DNA of 64,000 bases, from the NCBI RefSeq assembly GCF_014648395.1, contig NZ_BMRA01000004.1:171394-235393 (forward strand). The letters are read 5' to 3'. The translations under genes were made by a program, and so were the position numbers. The notes beneath the pieces are model-generated. The model saw only the letters and a program-made list of their open reading frames with translations. It had not been told where the DNA came from and did not search any database. This stretch comes from Micromonospora fulviviridis. GTDB lineage: Bacteria; Actinomycetota; Actinomycetes; Mycobacteriales; Micromonosporaceae. Shown in pieces: positions 24,411-32,020 of the stretch (within the stretch, counting starts at the first letter, position 1; the number at the start of each line of letters is the position of its first letter).

Positions 24411-24893
24411 TTGTCCACTCCTGACCTGACCACCGACCGTCTCGTGCTCCGCCCCTGGCCGGCCGAGGAGGCCGCCGCCATCGTCGCTGGCGAGCGGCGC
24501 CCGTACTGGGCGGCGGACTATCCCACCGACGGCGACCGGGTGATCGCCGGGATCATCGCCGGCAACCCGGAGCAGCCACACGGCCACCGGCTCATCATCG
24601 AGCGGGAGACCGGCCTCACCGTGGGCGCCATCGGGCTGAAGTGGCCGCCCACCGAGGGTGCGGTCGAGTTCGGCTACGGCCTCGCCGCGTCCCGGCGGTG
24701 CCGGGGCTACACCACCGAGGCGGTCCGCGCCCTGGTGGCCCACGCCCGCACCCTGCCCGGGGTGACCCGGGTCTACGCCACGGTCGACCCGGCCAACGTG
24801 CCGTCCGTGCGGGTGCTGGAGAAGGCCGGCCTGCGCCGGGACGGCACCGTCGACAGTGACGAGGGGCTGCTGCACCGGTACGTCGCCGAGTAA
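24411..24893 (+). CDS. GNAT N-acetyltransferase (RimJ/RimL type)
   Basis: A 160-residue acetyl-CoA-dependent N-acetyltransferase. It starts with the RimJ/RimL-like strand LTTDRLVLRPWPAEE, has the motif VEFGYGLAASRRCRGYTTEA with the acetyl-CoA loop (RRCRGYTTEA), and ends with TRVYATVDPANVPSVRVLEK and AGLRRDG. TTG at 24411 is the start: GGAG lies at 24400-24403 and no other start fits the N-terminal strand. The substrate could be a protein N-terminus, a spermidine-like amine or an antibiotic; the elaborate leader upstream favours an inducible resistance-type role, which is inference. Confidence 0.88.
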   Translation: MSTPDLTTDRLVLRPWPAEEAAAIVAGERRPYWAADYPTDGDRVIAGIIAGNPEQPHGHRLIIERETGLTVGAIGLKWPPTEGAVEFGYGLAASRRCRGYTTEAVRALVAHARTLPGVTRVYATVDPANVPSVRVLEKAGLRRDGTVDSDEGLLHRYVAE

Positions 24894-24902
24894 CGCCGAA
24901 CA

Positions 24903-24942
24903 GACCGGCCCGGCGGTGGGGCGACCCGCCGCCGGGCCGGTC
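24903..24942 (+). terminator. Hairpin terminator after the acetyltransferase
   Basis: GACCGGCCCGGCGG (24903-24916) pairs perfectly with CCGCCGGGCCGGTC (24929-24942) across a 12-nt loop, 10 bases after the stop and 15 before the next start. Confidence 0.82.
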
Positions 24943-24956
24943 GTCGTTGAACGGGT

Positions 24957-25754
24957 GTGAGTTACGCCGACGTCAACGGGGTGCGGCTCTGGTACGAGGT
25001 CCACGGCAGCGGCCGGCCACTCGTCCTGCTGCACGGCGGCTACGGCTCGACGGAGATGTTCGCGCCCGTCCTGCCCGACCTCGCCGCGCGCCGGCAGGTC
25101 GTCGCCGTCGACCTCCAGGGCCACGGCCGCACCGCCGACGTGGACCGGCCGCTGCGCTACGAGTCGATGGCCGACGACGTCGCCGCGCTGCTGCGGCACC
25201 TCGACCTGCCGGCCGCCGACGTGCTCGGTTACTCGCTCGGCGGTGGGGTGGCCCTGCGCGCTGCGATCCAGCACCCGGCCCTGGTCCGCCGCCTGGTGCT
25301 GGTCTCCACGCCGTTCCGGCGGCAGGGCTGGTACCCGGAGGTGCTGGCCGCGATGGCCGCCCAGGACGAACGGGTCGGCGAGCGGATGCGCGGCACCCCA
25401 CCGCACCAGCTCTACGAGCGGGTCGCGCCCCGCCCGCAGGACTGGCCGGCACTCTGGGCCAGGACCGGTGACCTGCTACGCCGCGACTACGACTGGTCGG
25501 CCCAGGTGGCCACCCTGCCGATGCCGGTGCTGCTGGTCTTCGCCGACGCTGACTCGATCCCGGTCCACCACGTGGCCGAGTTCTTCGAGCTGCTGGGCGG
25601 CGGCCACCGGGACGCCGGCTGGGACGGCACCGGCCGACCCGCGTCCCGGTTGGCCGTGCTGCCCGGGCTCACCCACTACGACATCGTCGGCTCACCGGCC
25701 CTGCCGGCGGCGGTGCTGCCCTTCCTCACCCACGAGGTGCGTGCCCCCGAGTGA
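24957..25754 (+). CDS. Alpha/beta hydrolase
   Basis: A 265-residue cytosolic hydrolase. Motifs: oxyanion LLHGGYGSTEMF, nucleophile elbow LGYSLGGGVALRAA with the catalytic Ser, acid DADSIPVHH near residue 200, and base LPGLTHYDIVG near residue 239. The order and spacing are those of the haloperoxidase/lipase-like fold-1 group; the substrate is unknown. GTG at 24957 is the only start that keeps the N-terminal strand (YADVNGVRLWYEVHGSG). Its last 29 bases overlap the convergent beta-propeller gene. Confidence 0.87.
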   Translation: MSYADVNGVRLWYEVHGSGRPLVLLHGGYGSTEMFAPVLPDLAARRQVVAVDLQGHGRTADVDRPLRYESMADDVAALLRHLDLPAADVLGYSLGGGVALRAAIQHPALVRRLVLVSTPFRRQGWYPEVLAAMAAQDERVGERMRGTPPHQLYERVAPRPQDWPALWARTGDLLRRDYDWSAQVATLPMPVLLVFADADSIPVHHVAEFFELLGGGHRDAGWDGTGRPASRLAVLPGLTHYDIVGSPALPAAVLPFLTHEVRAPE

Positions 25755-27111
25755 CCCCCAGCGCGCGTCCCCGCCGGAGCAGCCGCCTTGCCAGCAGCCC
25801 GCCCAGCACCAGCGCCACCACCCCGGCCGCCCACCAGAACCGGCCGCCCAGGCCGAACGGCGGATCCGCCGCGCGGACCCGGCCGGCGCGCACCACCGCG
25901 TCCGCCACGTCGATGGCGAGCACCTGGTCCGGGGCGGTGAGCAGCGTGTTCGGCGCGGCGGCCCCCGGGGTCAGCCCCAGCACGCGGACCGTCTGCACAT
26001 TGGGATACACGGTCCGCTGGTCCATGTCGACGGGCCTGTCGAAACGCTCCGGCGAGTCCGGATCGGGCCGGTAGCCGACCACCAGCGCGGAGCCGTCCGG
26101 CCACCAGCCCAGCAGCCGGATGGTGGTGACGCCGTCGACCGCGGGCAGCGCCAGCACGCCGAGGTCCCGGCCGCTGGCCGGGTCGACCCGGCGCAGCCGC
26201 CACCGGGTGGTGTCCGGGTCGCGGCTCACCAGGGCCAACGACCCGTCCGGCAGCCAGGCCCCCTTGCCGGCCAGCCCGCTCTCCGGCGGCAGCGGGAAGG
26301 AAGTGATCGACTGCCCGTCGGTGCCGGCGACCAGCACCTTGTCGCCGACCTGGTAGGCCAGCCGGGACCCGTCGGCCGTGAACGCGACCGGGGTGCCGAA
26401 GACCGGCACCTGGTCGGTTTCGAGCAGGCGTACCGCCCGGCCGGTGTCGAGCCGGACCAGGCTGAGCGTGTTGACGTAGGCGCTGCCCTCCGGGTTGGCC
26501 GGCGTGGTGTCCCGGACCACCAGCGCGCCGCCGTCCGGCGCCCAGCCGGCCGGCTCGGTCAGCGTGCTGCCCGACCTCGGGCTGGGCAGCCGCCGCACCG
26601 TCCCGCCCACCAGGTCGACCAGGTCGACCCGGGGGTGCTCCGACGTCCCGGCGGGCACGGCGATCCGCCGCCCGTCGGGGGAGAGCAGCACCTGCTCACC
26701 GGCCGGCGCCTCGTGGCCCACCGTCCACGTCCGGTAGCGGTCGGCGTCGGCCGCGACGATGCCGACCGTGCCGTCCTCGTCGATCAGCCCGGTGAGCCCG
26801 CGCGCCTGGCCGCTGAACACGACCGACGCCGGGCCGAGCCGGGGCCGGTCGGTGGCGTGCAGCGCGCCGAACCCCGGCAGCCCGATCCGGTCGGGCAGCG
26901 CCGGGCCGCCCGCGCCGGCCGGCGCGATCCCGCGTGGCCCGTCACCGCGTACCGCCACCGGCACCAGCGCCACCAGCACCAGCACCGCCGCGACCGCCGC
27001 CGCCATCCGCCGCCGGGTGCGCCGCGCGGTCCGCACCGCGCGCTCGTGCACCGGGTACGCGGGCACCTCGGCCGCCGCCTCCCGCAGCGCCTCCCGCAGT
27101 CGTACGCTCAT
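25726..27111 (-). CDS. Membrane-anchored beta-propeller-like partner of an ECF sigma factor
   Basis: A 461-residue protein with a cytosolic N-terminus of about 35 residues (LREALREAAAEVPAYPVHER), a membrane helix at about 36-54 (AAAVAAVLVLVALVPVAV), a large outside domain of WD40/TolB-like strands (LLSPDGRRIAVPAGTSEHPR, GWAPDGGALVVRDTTPANPE, WLPDGSLALVSRDPDTTRWR), and a second helix near the C-terminus (WWAAGVVALVLGGLLARRLL). Its ATG overlaps the stop of the sigma factor by four bases, so it is translated together with it. The short cytosolic part lacks the HxxxCxxC of zinc anti-sigma factors; it may still bind the sigma factor or sense envelope state. Unproven. Confidence 0.8.
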   Translation of the reverse strand: MSVRLREALREAAAEVPAYPVHERAVRTARRTRRRMAAAVAAVLVLVALVPVAVRGDGPRGIAPAGAGGPALPDRIGLPGFGALHATDRPRLGPASVVFSGQARGLTGLIDEDGTVGIVAADADRYRTWTVGHEAPAGEQVLLSPDGRRIAVPAGTSEHPRVDLVDLVGGTVRRLPSPRSGSTLTEPAGWAPDGGALVVRDTTPANPEGSAYVNTLSLVRLDTGRAVRLLETDQVPVFGTPVAFTADGSRLAYQVGDKVLVAGTDGQSITSFPLPPESGLAGKGAWLPDGSLALVSRDPDTTRWRLRRVDPASGRDLGVLALPAVDGVTTIRLLGWWPDGSALVVGYRPDPDSPERFDRPVDMDQRTVYPNVQTVRVLGLTPGAAAPNTLLTAPDQVLAIDVADAVVRAGRVRAADPPFGLGGRFWWAAGVVALVLGGLLARRLLRRGRALGVTRGHAPRG

Positions 27112-27611
27112 CGCCCGCTCCTCTCCGGCGTCCGCTCCCACAGGTCGGGGACGAGGTCGCGGAGCCGGCGCACGGCGTCGTGCCCGTGCCGCTTCACCGT
27201 GCCCACCGAGCAGCCGAGCACCTCGGCCACCTGCGTCTCGGTCAGGTCCTCGTAGTAGCGCAGCACCACCACGGCCCGCTGTCGGGCGGTGAGCCGGCGC
27301 AGCGCGGCCACCACGCTGAGCCGCAGCGCGGTGTTCTCGGTGTGGTCGCCGCCGCCCCGCTCGACCGGCGTCGCATCCAGCCGTTCCGCCACCCGCCTCC
27401 GGCGCCACCACGAGACCTGCTGGTGGTACATGACCCGGCGCACGTACGCCTCCGGGTCCCCGTCGCGGATCCGCCGCCAGTGCCGGTACGTCCGGGCCAG
27501 CGCGCTCTGCAACAGGTCCTCGGCGTGCTGGTGGTCCCCGGTCAGCAGGTACGCGGTCCGCGACAGTGCGGGCGACCGCTGCACCACGAACTCGTGGAAC
27601 GTCTCCGACAT
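27108..27611 (-). CDS. ECF RNA polymerase sigma factor, SigE family
   Basis: A 167-residue extracytoplasmic-function sigma factor. Region 2 covers residues 8-72 (FVVQRSPALSRTAYLLTGDH, HAEDLLQSALARTYRHW, DPEAYVRRVMYHQQVSWWRR) and region 4 residues 100-155 (LTARQRAVVVLRYYEDLTET, VAEVLGCSVGTVKRHGHDAV). It is the actinobacterial SigE-type that often travels with a membrane protein gene instead of a classical anti-sigma. ATG at 27611 has AGGAGG five bases upstream; a GTG six bases earlier is less likely. The overlapping downstream partner is the beta-propeller gene. Confidence 0.93.
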   Translation of the reverse strand: MSETFHEFVVQRSPALSRTAYLLTGDHQHAEDLLQSALARTYRHWRRIRDGDPEAYVRRVMYHQQVSWWRRRRVAERLDATPVERGGGDHTENTALRLSVVAALRRLTARQRAVVVLRYYEDLTETQVAEVLGCSVGTVKRHGHDAVRRLRDLVPDLWERTPERSGR

Positions 27612-27751
27612 GCCCACCTCCTCACCCTGTCCGAACGCCGCCCACCCGCCGGATGGTTGAGGCGGTCATTCGACCACGCCCCTCCGGCCATGAACCGGTT
27701 GGACAGGTCGCGCCGGGTGGGCCCGTCGTGCGGTCGAGCCGGAACAGGCCG

Positions 27752-28687
27752 TCAGCCCAGGCGGCGGGCGAGCCAGGGGAGCAGCGCGTCGCCCTGCAAC
27801 CGCTGGAACGCCCGGACCGTCGGGATGCCGGGCGGGGGCGGCTGGCGCGCGCCGTCCAGGAAGAAGCCGGTGAACCCGGCCAGCACCCCGGTGAGGTCGG
27901 CGGGGTCCACCCCGGCGGCGAGCGGCAGGGCGGCCAGCAGCGCCTCGGGGTCGTGACCGCCGTACACCTGGACGTTGACCAGGACCAGCAGGCTGTCCAG
28001 CCAGGACGGCCCGCGGCAGGCCCACGGCCAGTCGACCACGGTGACCGTGCCGTCCGGGCCGATCAGGAGGTTGTCGGCCCGGACGTCGAGATGGCAGAGG
28101 GCCTCGCCGGCCAGCGCGGCCAGCCCCCGGTCGGCGGCCGCGCCCAGCTCGGGCAGCCGGGTCCGCGCCCACGGGTCCAGGTCTGCCGGTGGGTCGGCGG
28201 CGAGCCGCCGCCAGCCGCCAAAGTCGTACGCGAGCTGCTCGGTCGCGGTGGTGACCACCGCGGCGGGGGCCGGGGTGAGCACCTCGGCCATCGCCTCCAG
28301 GGTGGACAGCACGGCGGTCAGCTCGCCGGCCTCCCACGGGGTGACCGGGTGCCGGCCCTCGACGTCGGCGAAGACCAGCGCTATCCAGTTGCCGTCGTCG
28401 TGGCTGCCGAGCAGCCGGGGCGCGGGCGTGGCGGGCGGCAGCGCGGCGGCGATCCGGGCCTCGGCGCGGTGCAGCGCCGGGCTGCGGTCGTTCTGCGCCG
28501 GGCTGACCGCCTTGACGAAGGCCCGCCCGCCACCGGCGGTGCGGACCCGGTCGGCGGTGCCGGGGGAGAAGCCGCCGTGCTGCGACTCCGCCGCCACCAC
28601 CCGGTCGCCGAGGATCTCCTCGACTGCGGCCCGGACGGACCCGGGCAGGTCGGCCCAGCGGACCCGGCTCTTCGTCAGGCTGGTCAC
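27752..28687 (-). CDS. Aminoglycoside phosphotransferase-family kinase
   Basis: A 311-residue protein-kinase-like phosphotransferase. It shows the ATP-binding beta strands (HGGFSPGTADRVRTAGGGRA, FVKAVSP with the Lys), the catalytic loop LCHLDVRADNLLIGPDG (HxDxxxxN) near residue 205, and VTVVDWPWACRGPSWLD as the metal-binding segment. Family members phosphorylate aminoglycosides, macrolides, choline or sugars; no feature tells which. GTG at 28687 is chosen as it begins the ordered sequence (TSLTKSRVRWADLP). Stand-alone gene. Confidence 0.83.
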   Translation of the reverse strand: MTSLTKSRVRWADLPGSVRAAVEEILGDRVVAAESQHGGFSPGTADRVRTAGGGRAFVKAVSPAQNDRSPALHRAEARIAAALPPATPAPRLLGSHDDGNWIALVFADVEGRHPVTPWEAGELTAVLSTLEAMAEVLTPAPAAVVTTATEQLAYDFGGWRRLAADPPADLDPWARTRLPELGAAADRGLAALAGEALCHLDVRADNLLIGPDGTVTVVDWPWACRGPSWLDSLLVLVNVQVYGGHDPEALLAALPLAAGVDPADLTGVLAGFTGFFLDGARQPPPPGIPTVRAFQRLQGDALLPWLARRLG

Positions 28688-28727
28688 GGCCCTACCCTGC
28701 GCGCCGGCGCCCCGCCGGGGCAACCGA

Positions 28728-29306
28728 TTACCGCGCCCCGGCGGTGTAGCGGAGGACCACCACGCCGCTGTCGAACGGCCGGGTCCCGACCAGGGTGAAC
28801 CGGCTCGGGGTGAAGCCCCGGTCGGCCAGCGGGACGCCGCTGCCGATCACGACGGGGTTGAGCTTGACGACCAGCTCGTCCACCTCGTCGAGGAGCTGTC
28901 CGGCGAGCTGTCCGCCGCCGCAGAGCCAGATGTCGCCGCCGGGCCGCCCCTTCAGCTCGCGGACGAAGGTCACCGGGTCGGCGTCCACGATCTCCAGCTG
29001 GGGGTCGTCGGACGGGGGCAGGGAGCGCGAGAAGACGTACTGCTTGAGGTGCGCGTAGGGGCTGGTGACGCCGAGCTTCAGCGCCGGGTCGTAGGTGGCC
29101 CGGCCCATGAGCAGGGCGTCGAAGCGGCCGGTGGGCGGCGAGGCGATGCCGAACTGGGCGTGGGTGAACGTGGGGAAGGTCTGGGGCCACTCGGCGGTCA
29201 GGTAGGCCGCCACGTCCGGCTCCAGCGGGAGGAAGTCGTAGGACCCGTCGGGGGCGGCGATGAAGCCGTCGAGGGTGCTGGCGACGTAGTACACGAGCTT
29301 GCGCAA
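28728..29306 (-). CDS. RibD/dihydrofolate-reductase-family protein
   Basis: A 192-residue NADPH-dependent reductase-like protein of the RibD C-terminal family. The start is LVYYVASTLDGFIAAPDGSY (residues 4-23), with LLMGRATYDPAL, then GDIWLCGGGQLAGQLLDEVD for the nucleotide phosphate, and LNPVVIGSGVPL; the order matches YyaP/YwjB-like proteins. It is probably not a true folate enzyme. TTG at 29306 follows a GGAG six bases away; a GTG at 29369 would run through the operator and is less likely. Divergent from a TetR gene with a perfect palindrome between, so it is probably the repressor's target. Confidence 0.85.
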   Translation of the reverse strand: MRKLVYYVASTLDGFIAAPDGSYDFLPLEPDVAAYLTAEWPQTFPTFTHAQFGIASPPTGRFDALLMGRATYDPALKLGVTSPYAHLKQYVFSRSLPPSDDPQLEIVDADPVTFVRELKGRPGGDIWLCGGGQLAGQLLDEVDELVVKLNPVVIGSGVPLADRGFTPSRFTLVGTRPFDSGVVVLRYTAGAR

Positions 29307-29329
29307 ACCGACTCCGATGTCCGGGTTCA

Positions 29330-29379
29330 ACCACGACGGCTGTCGTGGTGCGATCAGAATGTACAACACCTGTCGTGGT
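29330..29379. promoter_or_regulatory. TetR operator, perfect palindrome plus half-site
   Basis: ACCACGAC (29330-29337) and GTCGTGGT (29342-29349) are exact inverted copies around GGCT. A further half-site GTCGTGGT lies at 29372-29379, next to the TAGGGT -10 box (29386-29391) of the TetR gene. The site is centred between the two divergent starts. Confidence 0.75.
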
Positions 29380-29397
29380 TATTGCTAGGGTGCTCGC

Positions 29398-29976
29398 ATG
29401 GCCAGGAATCCGGAACGCCGCACACTGCTCGCCGACGCCGGTCTGCGGGTGCTCGCCGCCGCCGGCGCGCGCGGGCTGACCCACCGCGCCGTGGACGCCG
29501 AGGCCGGCGTGCCCACCGGCACCGCCTCCAACTACTTCCCGTCCCGGGCGGCGCTGCTCGCCGGGCTGGCCGAACGGATCTTCGACCGGATCGCGCCCGA
29601 CCCGGCGGTGCTGGCCGACCTCGGCGGGCGCGAGCCTTCCCTCGCGCTGGTCACCGACTACCTGCGCTACATCGTCGAGCGCACCACGCGCGAACCGGAC
29701 CTCACCCGGGCCCTGTTCGAGCTGCGGCTGGAGGCGTCCCGCCGCCCCGAACTGCGGGCCGCGCTCGGCGGCGTGCTGCGCCGGGGGTACGCCGACGACG
29801 TCGCCTTCCACGTCGCCGCCGGGCTGCCCGGCGGCGCCTTCGAGATCGCCCTGCTGCACTACGCCGTCGACGGGCTCCTGCTCGACCTGCTCACCACCTC
29901 GATCGACGCCGGGTTCGACGTCGACCAGGTGGTCTCCGCCCTGGTCTCCCGTCTGGTCGGCGGCGTCGCCGCCTGA
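29398..29976 (+). CDS. TetR-family transcriptional regulator
   Basis: A 192-residue repressor. The N-terminal HTH is LLADAGLRVLAAAGARGLTH followed by RAVDAEAGVPTGTASNYFPS; the rest is the helical ligand-binding part (LVTDYLRYIVERTTREPDLT, ALLHYAVDGLLLDLLTTSID). The ATG lies six bases after TAGGGT, so the mRNA is probably leaderless. The palindrome 29330-29349 sits between it and the divergent RibD-like reductase; autoregulation and control of the reductase follow from the layout. Ligand unknown. Confidence 0.92.
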   Translation: MARNPERRTLLADAGLRVLAAAGARGLTHRAVDAEAGVPTGTASNYFPSRAALLAGLAERIFDRIAPDPAVLADLGGREPSLALVTDYLRYIVERTTREPDLTRALFELRLEASRRPELRAALGGVLRRGYADDVAFHVAAGLPGGAFEIALLHYAVDGLLLDLLTTSIDAGFDVDQVVSALVSRLVGGVAA

Positions 29977-30049
29977 CCGGTGCTCCGCCCAGGTATGTCG
30001 CGGCGACCAGCGGGAACGCTGGCCGGGACGCACCTGGGGAGGAGCGACG

Positions 30050-31192
30050 ATGACGGATGGCGCCGGACTGACCATCGGTGTGCTCGGCTCGTACGGCGGT
30101 CGCAACCTCGGCGACGAGGCGATCCTCACCGGCCTCCTGGCCGACCTGCGCCAGCAGGAGCCGAACGCCCGGATCATCGTCTTCTCCCGGAACCCGGCGC
30201 ACACCGCGCTGGCCCACCCGGACGTGGAGGCGGTGCCCTGGGAGGGCGTCAGCCGGGTCGACTCGTCGGCCGTCCTGGCCCAGCTCGACCTGCTCGTCCT
30301 CGGCGGCGGCGGGATCCTCTACGACAAGGAGGCCCGGCGCTACCTGCGGGTGGTCCGGGTCGCCCAGGAGCGCGGGCTGCCGCTGCTCACGTACGCCGTC
30401 GGGGTCGGCCCGCTCAGCGAAGGGGTGGACACCGGGATGGTCCGGGAGACCCTGGGCCAGGCCACCGAGGTGACCGTGCGCGACCAGGAGTCCCGGATGG
30501 TGCTGGAGGAGGCCGGGCTGCTGAACCCGATCACCGTCACCGCCGACCCGGCGTTCCTGCTCACCCCTGAGGACTTCCCGGAGAGCTGGCTGCGTGAGGA
30601 GGGCGTGCCGGCCGGCAAGCAACTGGTCGGGCTGAGCGTCCGCGAACCGGGCCGCGCGGCCGAACGCCTCGACGTCGACGGCTACCACCGGCTGCTCGCC
30701 CAGATCAGCGACTTCCTGGTGCACCGGATCGACGCGTACGTGCTCTTCGTGCCGATGGAACGCGACGACATCCGGCACTCGCACGGCGTGATGTCGCACA
30801 TGATCGCCGCCGAACGGGGGCGGATCCTGCACAACGACTACTCGCCCCGGCAGGTGCTCGGCCTCATGAAGCACTTCGACCTCGCGGTCGGCATGCGCCT
30901 GCACTTCCTGATCTTCGCGGCCATGATGGGCACCCCGTTCCTGCCCCTGCCGTACGCCGGAAAGGTCTTCGACCTGGCCCAGCGGCTCGGGGTGCCGGCG
31001 TTGCGCGGCGTGGAGCGTGAGGTGGAGGGCCCGCTGCTGGCCGAGGTGGACCGGTTGTGGGACGAGCGCGACCAGCGCGCCGACGAGACCGCCCGGCGGG
31101 TTGCCGCCGTGTGCGAGCAGGCCCACGGCACGTCCCAGGTCACCCGGGGGGTGCTGGAGAGCATCCGGTCGCGGACCCTGGCCAGGGCCTGA
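30050..31192 (+). CDS. Polysaccharide pyruvyl transferase family protein
   Basis: A 380-residue transferase of the CsaB/WcaK family, which puts pyruvate ketals on cell-wall polysaccharides from phosphoenolpyruvate. N-terminal IGVLGSYGGRNLGDEAILTG, LLVLGGGGILYDKEARRYL, VGVGPLSEGVDTGMVRETL, and the C-terminal MKHFDLAVGMRLHFLIFAAM with MGTPFLPLPYAGKV are all present. These support a cytosolic GT-B-like enzyme making a pyruvylated envelope sugar. ATG at 30050 follows GGGGAGGAGCGACG. It stands alone between the TetR gene and a small unknown gene. Confidence 0.9.
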   Translation: MTDGAGLTIGVLGSYGGRNLGDEAILTGLLADLRQQEPNARIIVFSRNPAHTALAHPDVEAVPWEGVSRVDSSAVLAQLDLLVLGGGGILYDKEARRYLRVVRVAQERGLPLLTYAVGVGPLSEGVDTGMVRETLGQATEVTVRDQESRMVLEEAGLLNPITVTADPAFLLTPEDFPESWLREEGVPAGKQLVGLSVREPGRAAERLDVDGYHRLLAQISDFLVHRIDAYVLFVPMERDDIRHSHGVMSHMIAAERGRILHNDYSPRQVLGLMKHFDLAVGMRLHFLIFAAMMGTPFLPLPYAGKVFDLAQRLGVPALRGVEREVEGPLLAEVDRLWDERDQRADETARRVAAVCEQAHGTSQVTRGVLESIRSRTLARA

Positions 31193-31200
31193 GCGGGCCG

Positions 31201-31407
31201 TCAGACCGCCGGGCCCCGCCAGGCGTAGACCCATTCGCGGTCCCGCTGCTCGCCCGACTCCAGCTCGTAGATCTGCGCGTGCGCCAGCCCCTCCGGCCCG
31301 ATGTGGTGGTGGGTCAGCGGCGGGCGGCCGTTGCTGTCCAGCTCGACGGTGACGGTCTCGCCGTCGGCCGTGCCCCCCACCAGCGGGATCTGCACCGTGG
31401 ATGCCAT
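31201..31407 (-). CDS. Small conserved-looking protein
   Basis: A 68-residue cytosolic protein, MASTVQIPLVGGTADGETVT with a C-terminal EQRDREWVYAWRGPAV. Beta strands are predicted throughout; no motif or family name comes to mind. Ordered composition, with an ATG start and a close convergent position to the pyruvyl transferase (8 bases), supports it as real. Confidence 0.6.
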   Translation of the reverse strand: MASTVQIPLVGGTADGETVTVELDSNGRPPLTHHHIGPEGLAHAQIYELESGEQRDREWVYAWRGPAV

Positions 31408-31491
31408 GCGCCCATCCTGCCCCGGGGATCGCCGCCGCGCAGCGGGATGCGGGGGCAGCGGGCCGGCGGCGCCGACGACTAGGGTCCGGGA

Positions 31492-32013
31492 ATGGCGGAA
31501 CCGACGATCGACCCCACCCTCGGTCCGGTCCTCGCCCGCACGGGCGACGAACAGGCGATCCTCGAATCGTTCCTCGACTTCCACCGGGCCACCGTGCTGC
31601 GCAAGGCGCGCGGCCTCTCCGACGCCGAGGCGGCCCGCCGCCTGGTGCCCTCCCGCACCACCCTCGCCGGGCTGCTCAAACACCTCGCGCTCGTGGAGCG
31701 GAACTGGCTGCCCTGCCTGTTCGCGCCCGGGCCGGGCGACGTCTACCTCACCAGCGAGGCCGACGCCGAGGCCAGCTTCGCCCTCGACCCGGGCGAGACC
31801 CTCGACGGGCTGGCCGCGGCCTACCGGGCCGCCTGCGCCCGGTCCCGGGCCGTCGCGGCCCGGTTCGACCTCGACCACGTGGTGCCGCATCCGCAGCTCG
31901 GGGAGGTGTCGCTGCGCTGGGTGCTGGTGCACCTCATCGAGGAGACCGCCCGGCACGCCGGGCACGCCGACATCCTGCGCGAGCTGACCGACGGCGAGAC
32001 CGGGGCGATCTGA
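31492..32013 (+). CDS. DinB/DUF664 family protein
   Basis: A 173-residue four-helix-bundle protein of the DinB superfamily, of which many use metals bound by three histidines and some act as thiol-dependent transferases (mycothiol or bacillithiol). The likely ligands lie in LLKHLALVERNW, and in VHLIEETARHAGHADILREL near the C-terminus, which is the DUF664 signature. The ATG at 31492 lies six bases after TAGGGT, in the leaderless pattern. Substrate unknown; mycothiol dependence is inferred from the family. Confidence 0.88.
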   Translation: MAEPTIDPTLGPVLARTGDEQAILESFLDFHRATVLRKARGLSDAEAARRLVPSRTTLAGLLKHLALVERNWLPCLFAPGPGDVYLTSEADAEASFALDPGETLDGLAAAYRAACARSRAVAARFDLDHVVPHPQLGEVSLRWVLVHLIEETARHAGHADILRELTDGETGAI

Positions 32014-32020
32014 CGCCGGC

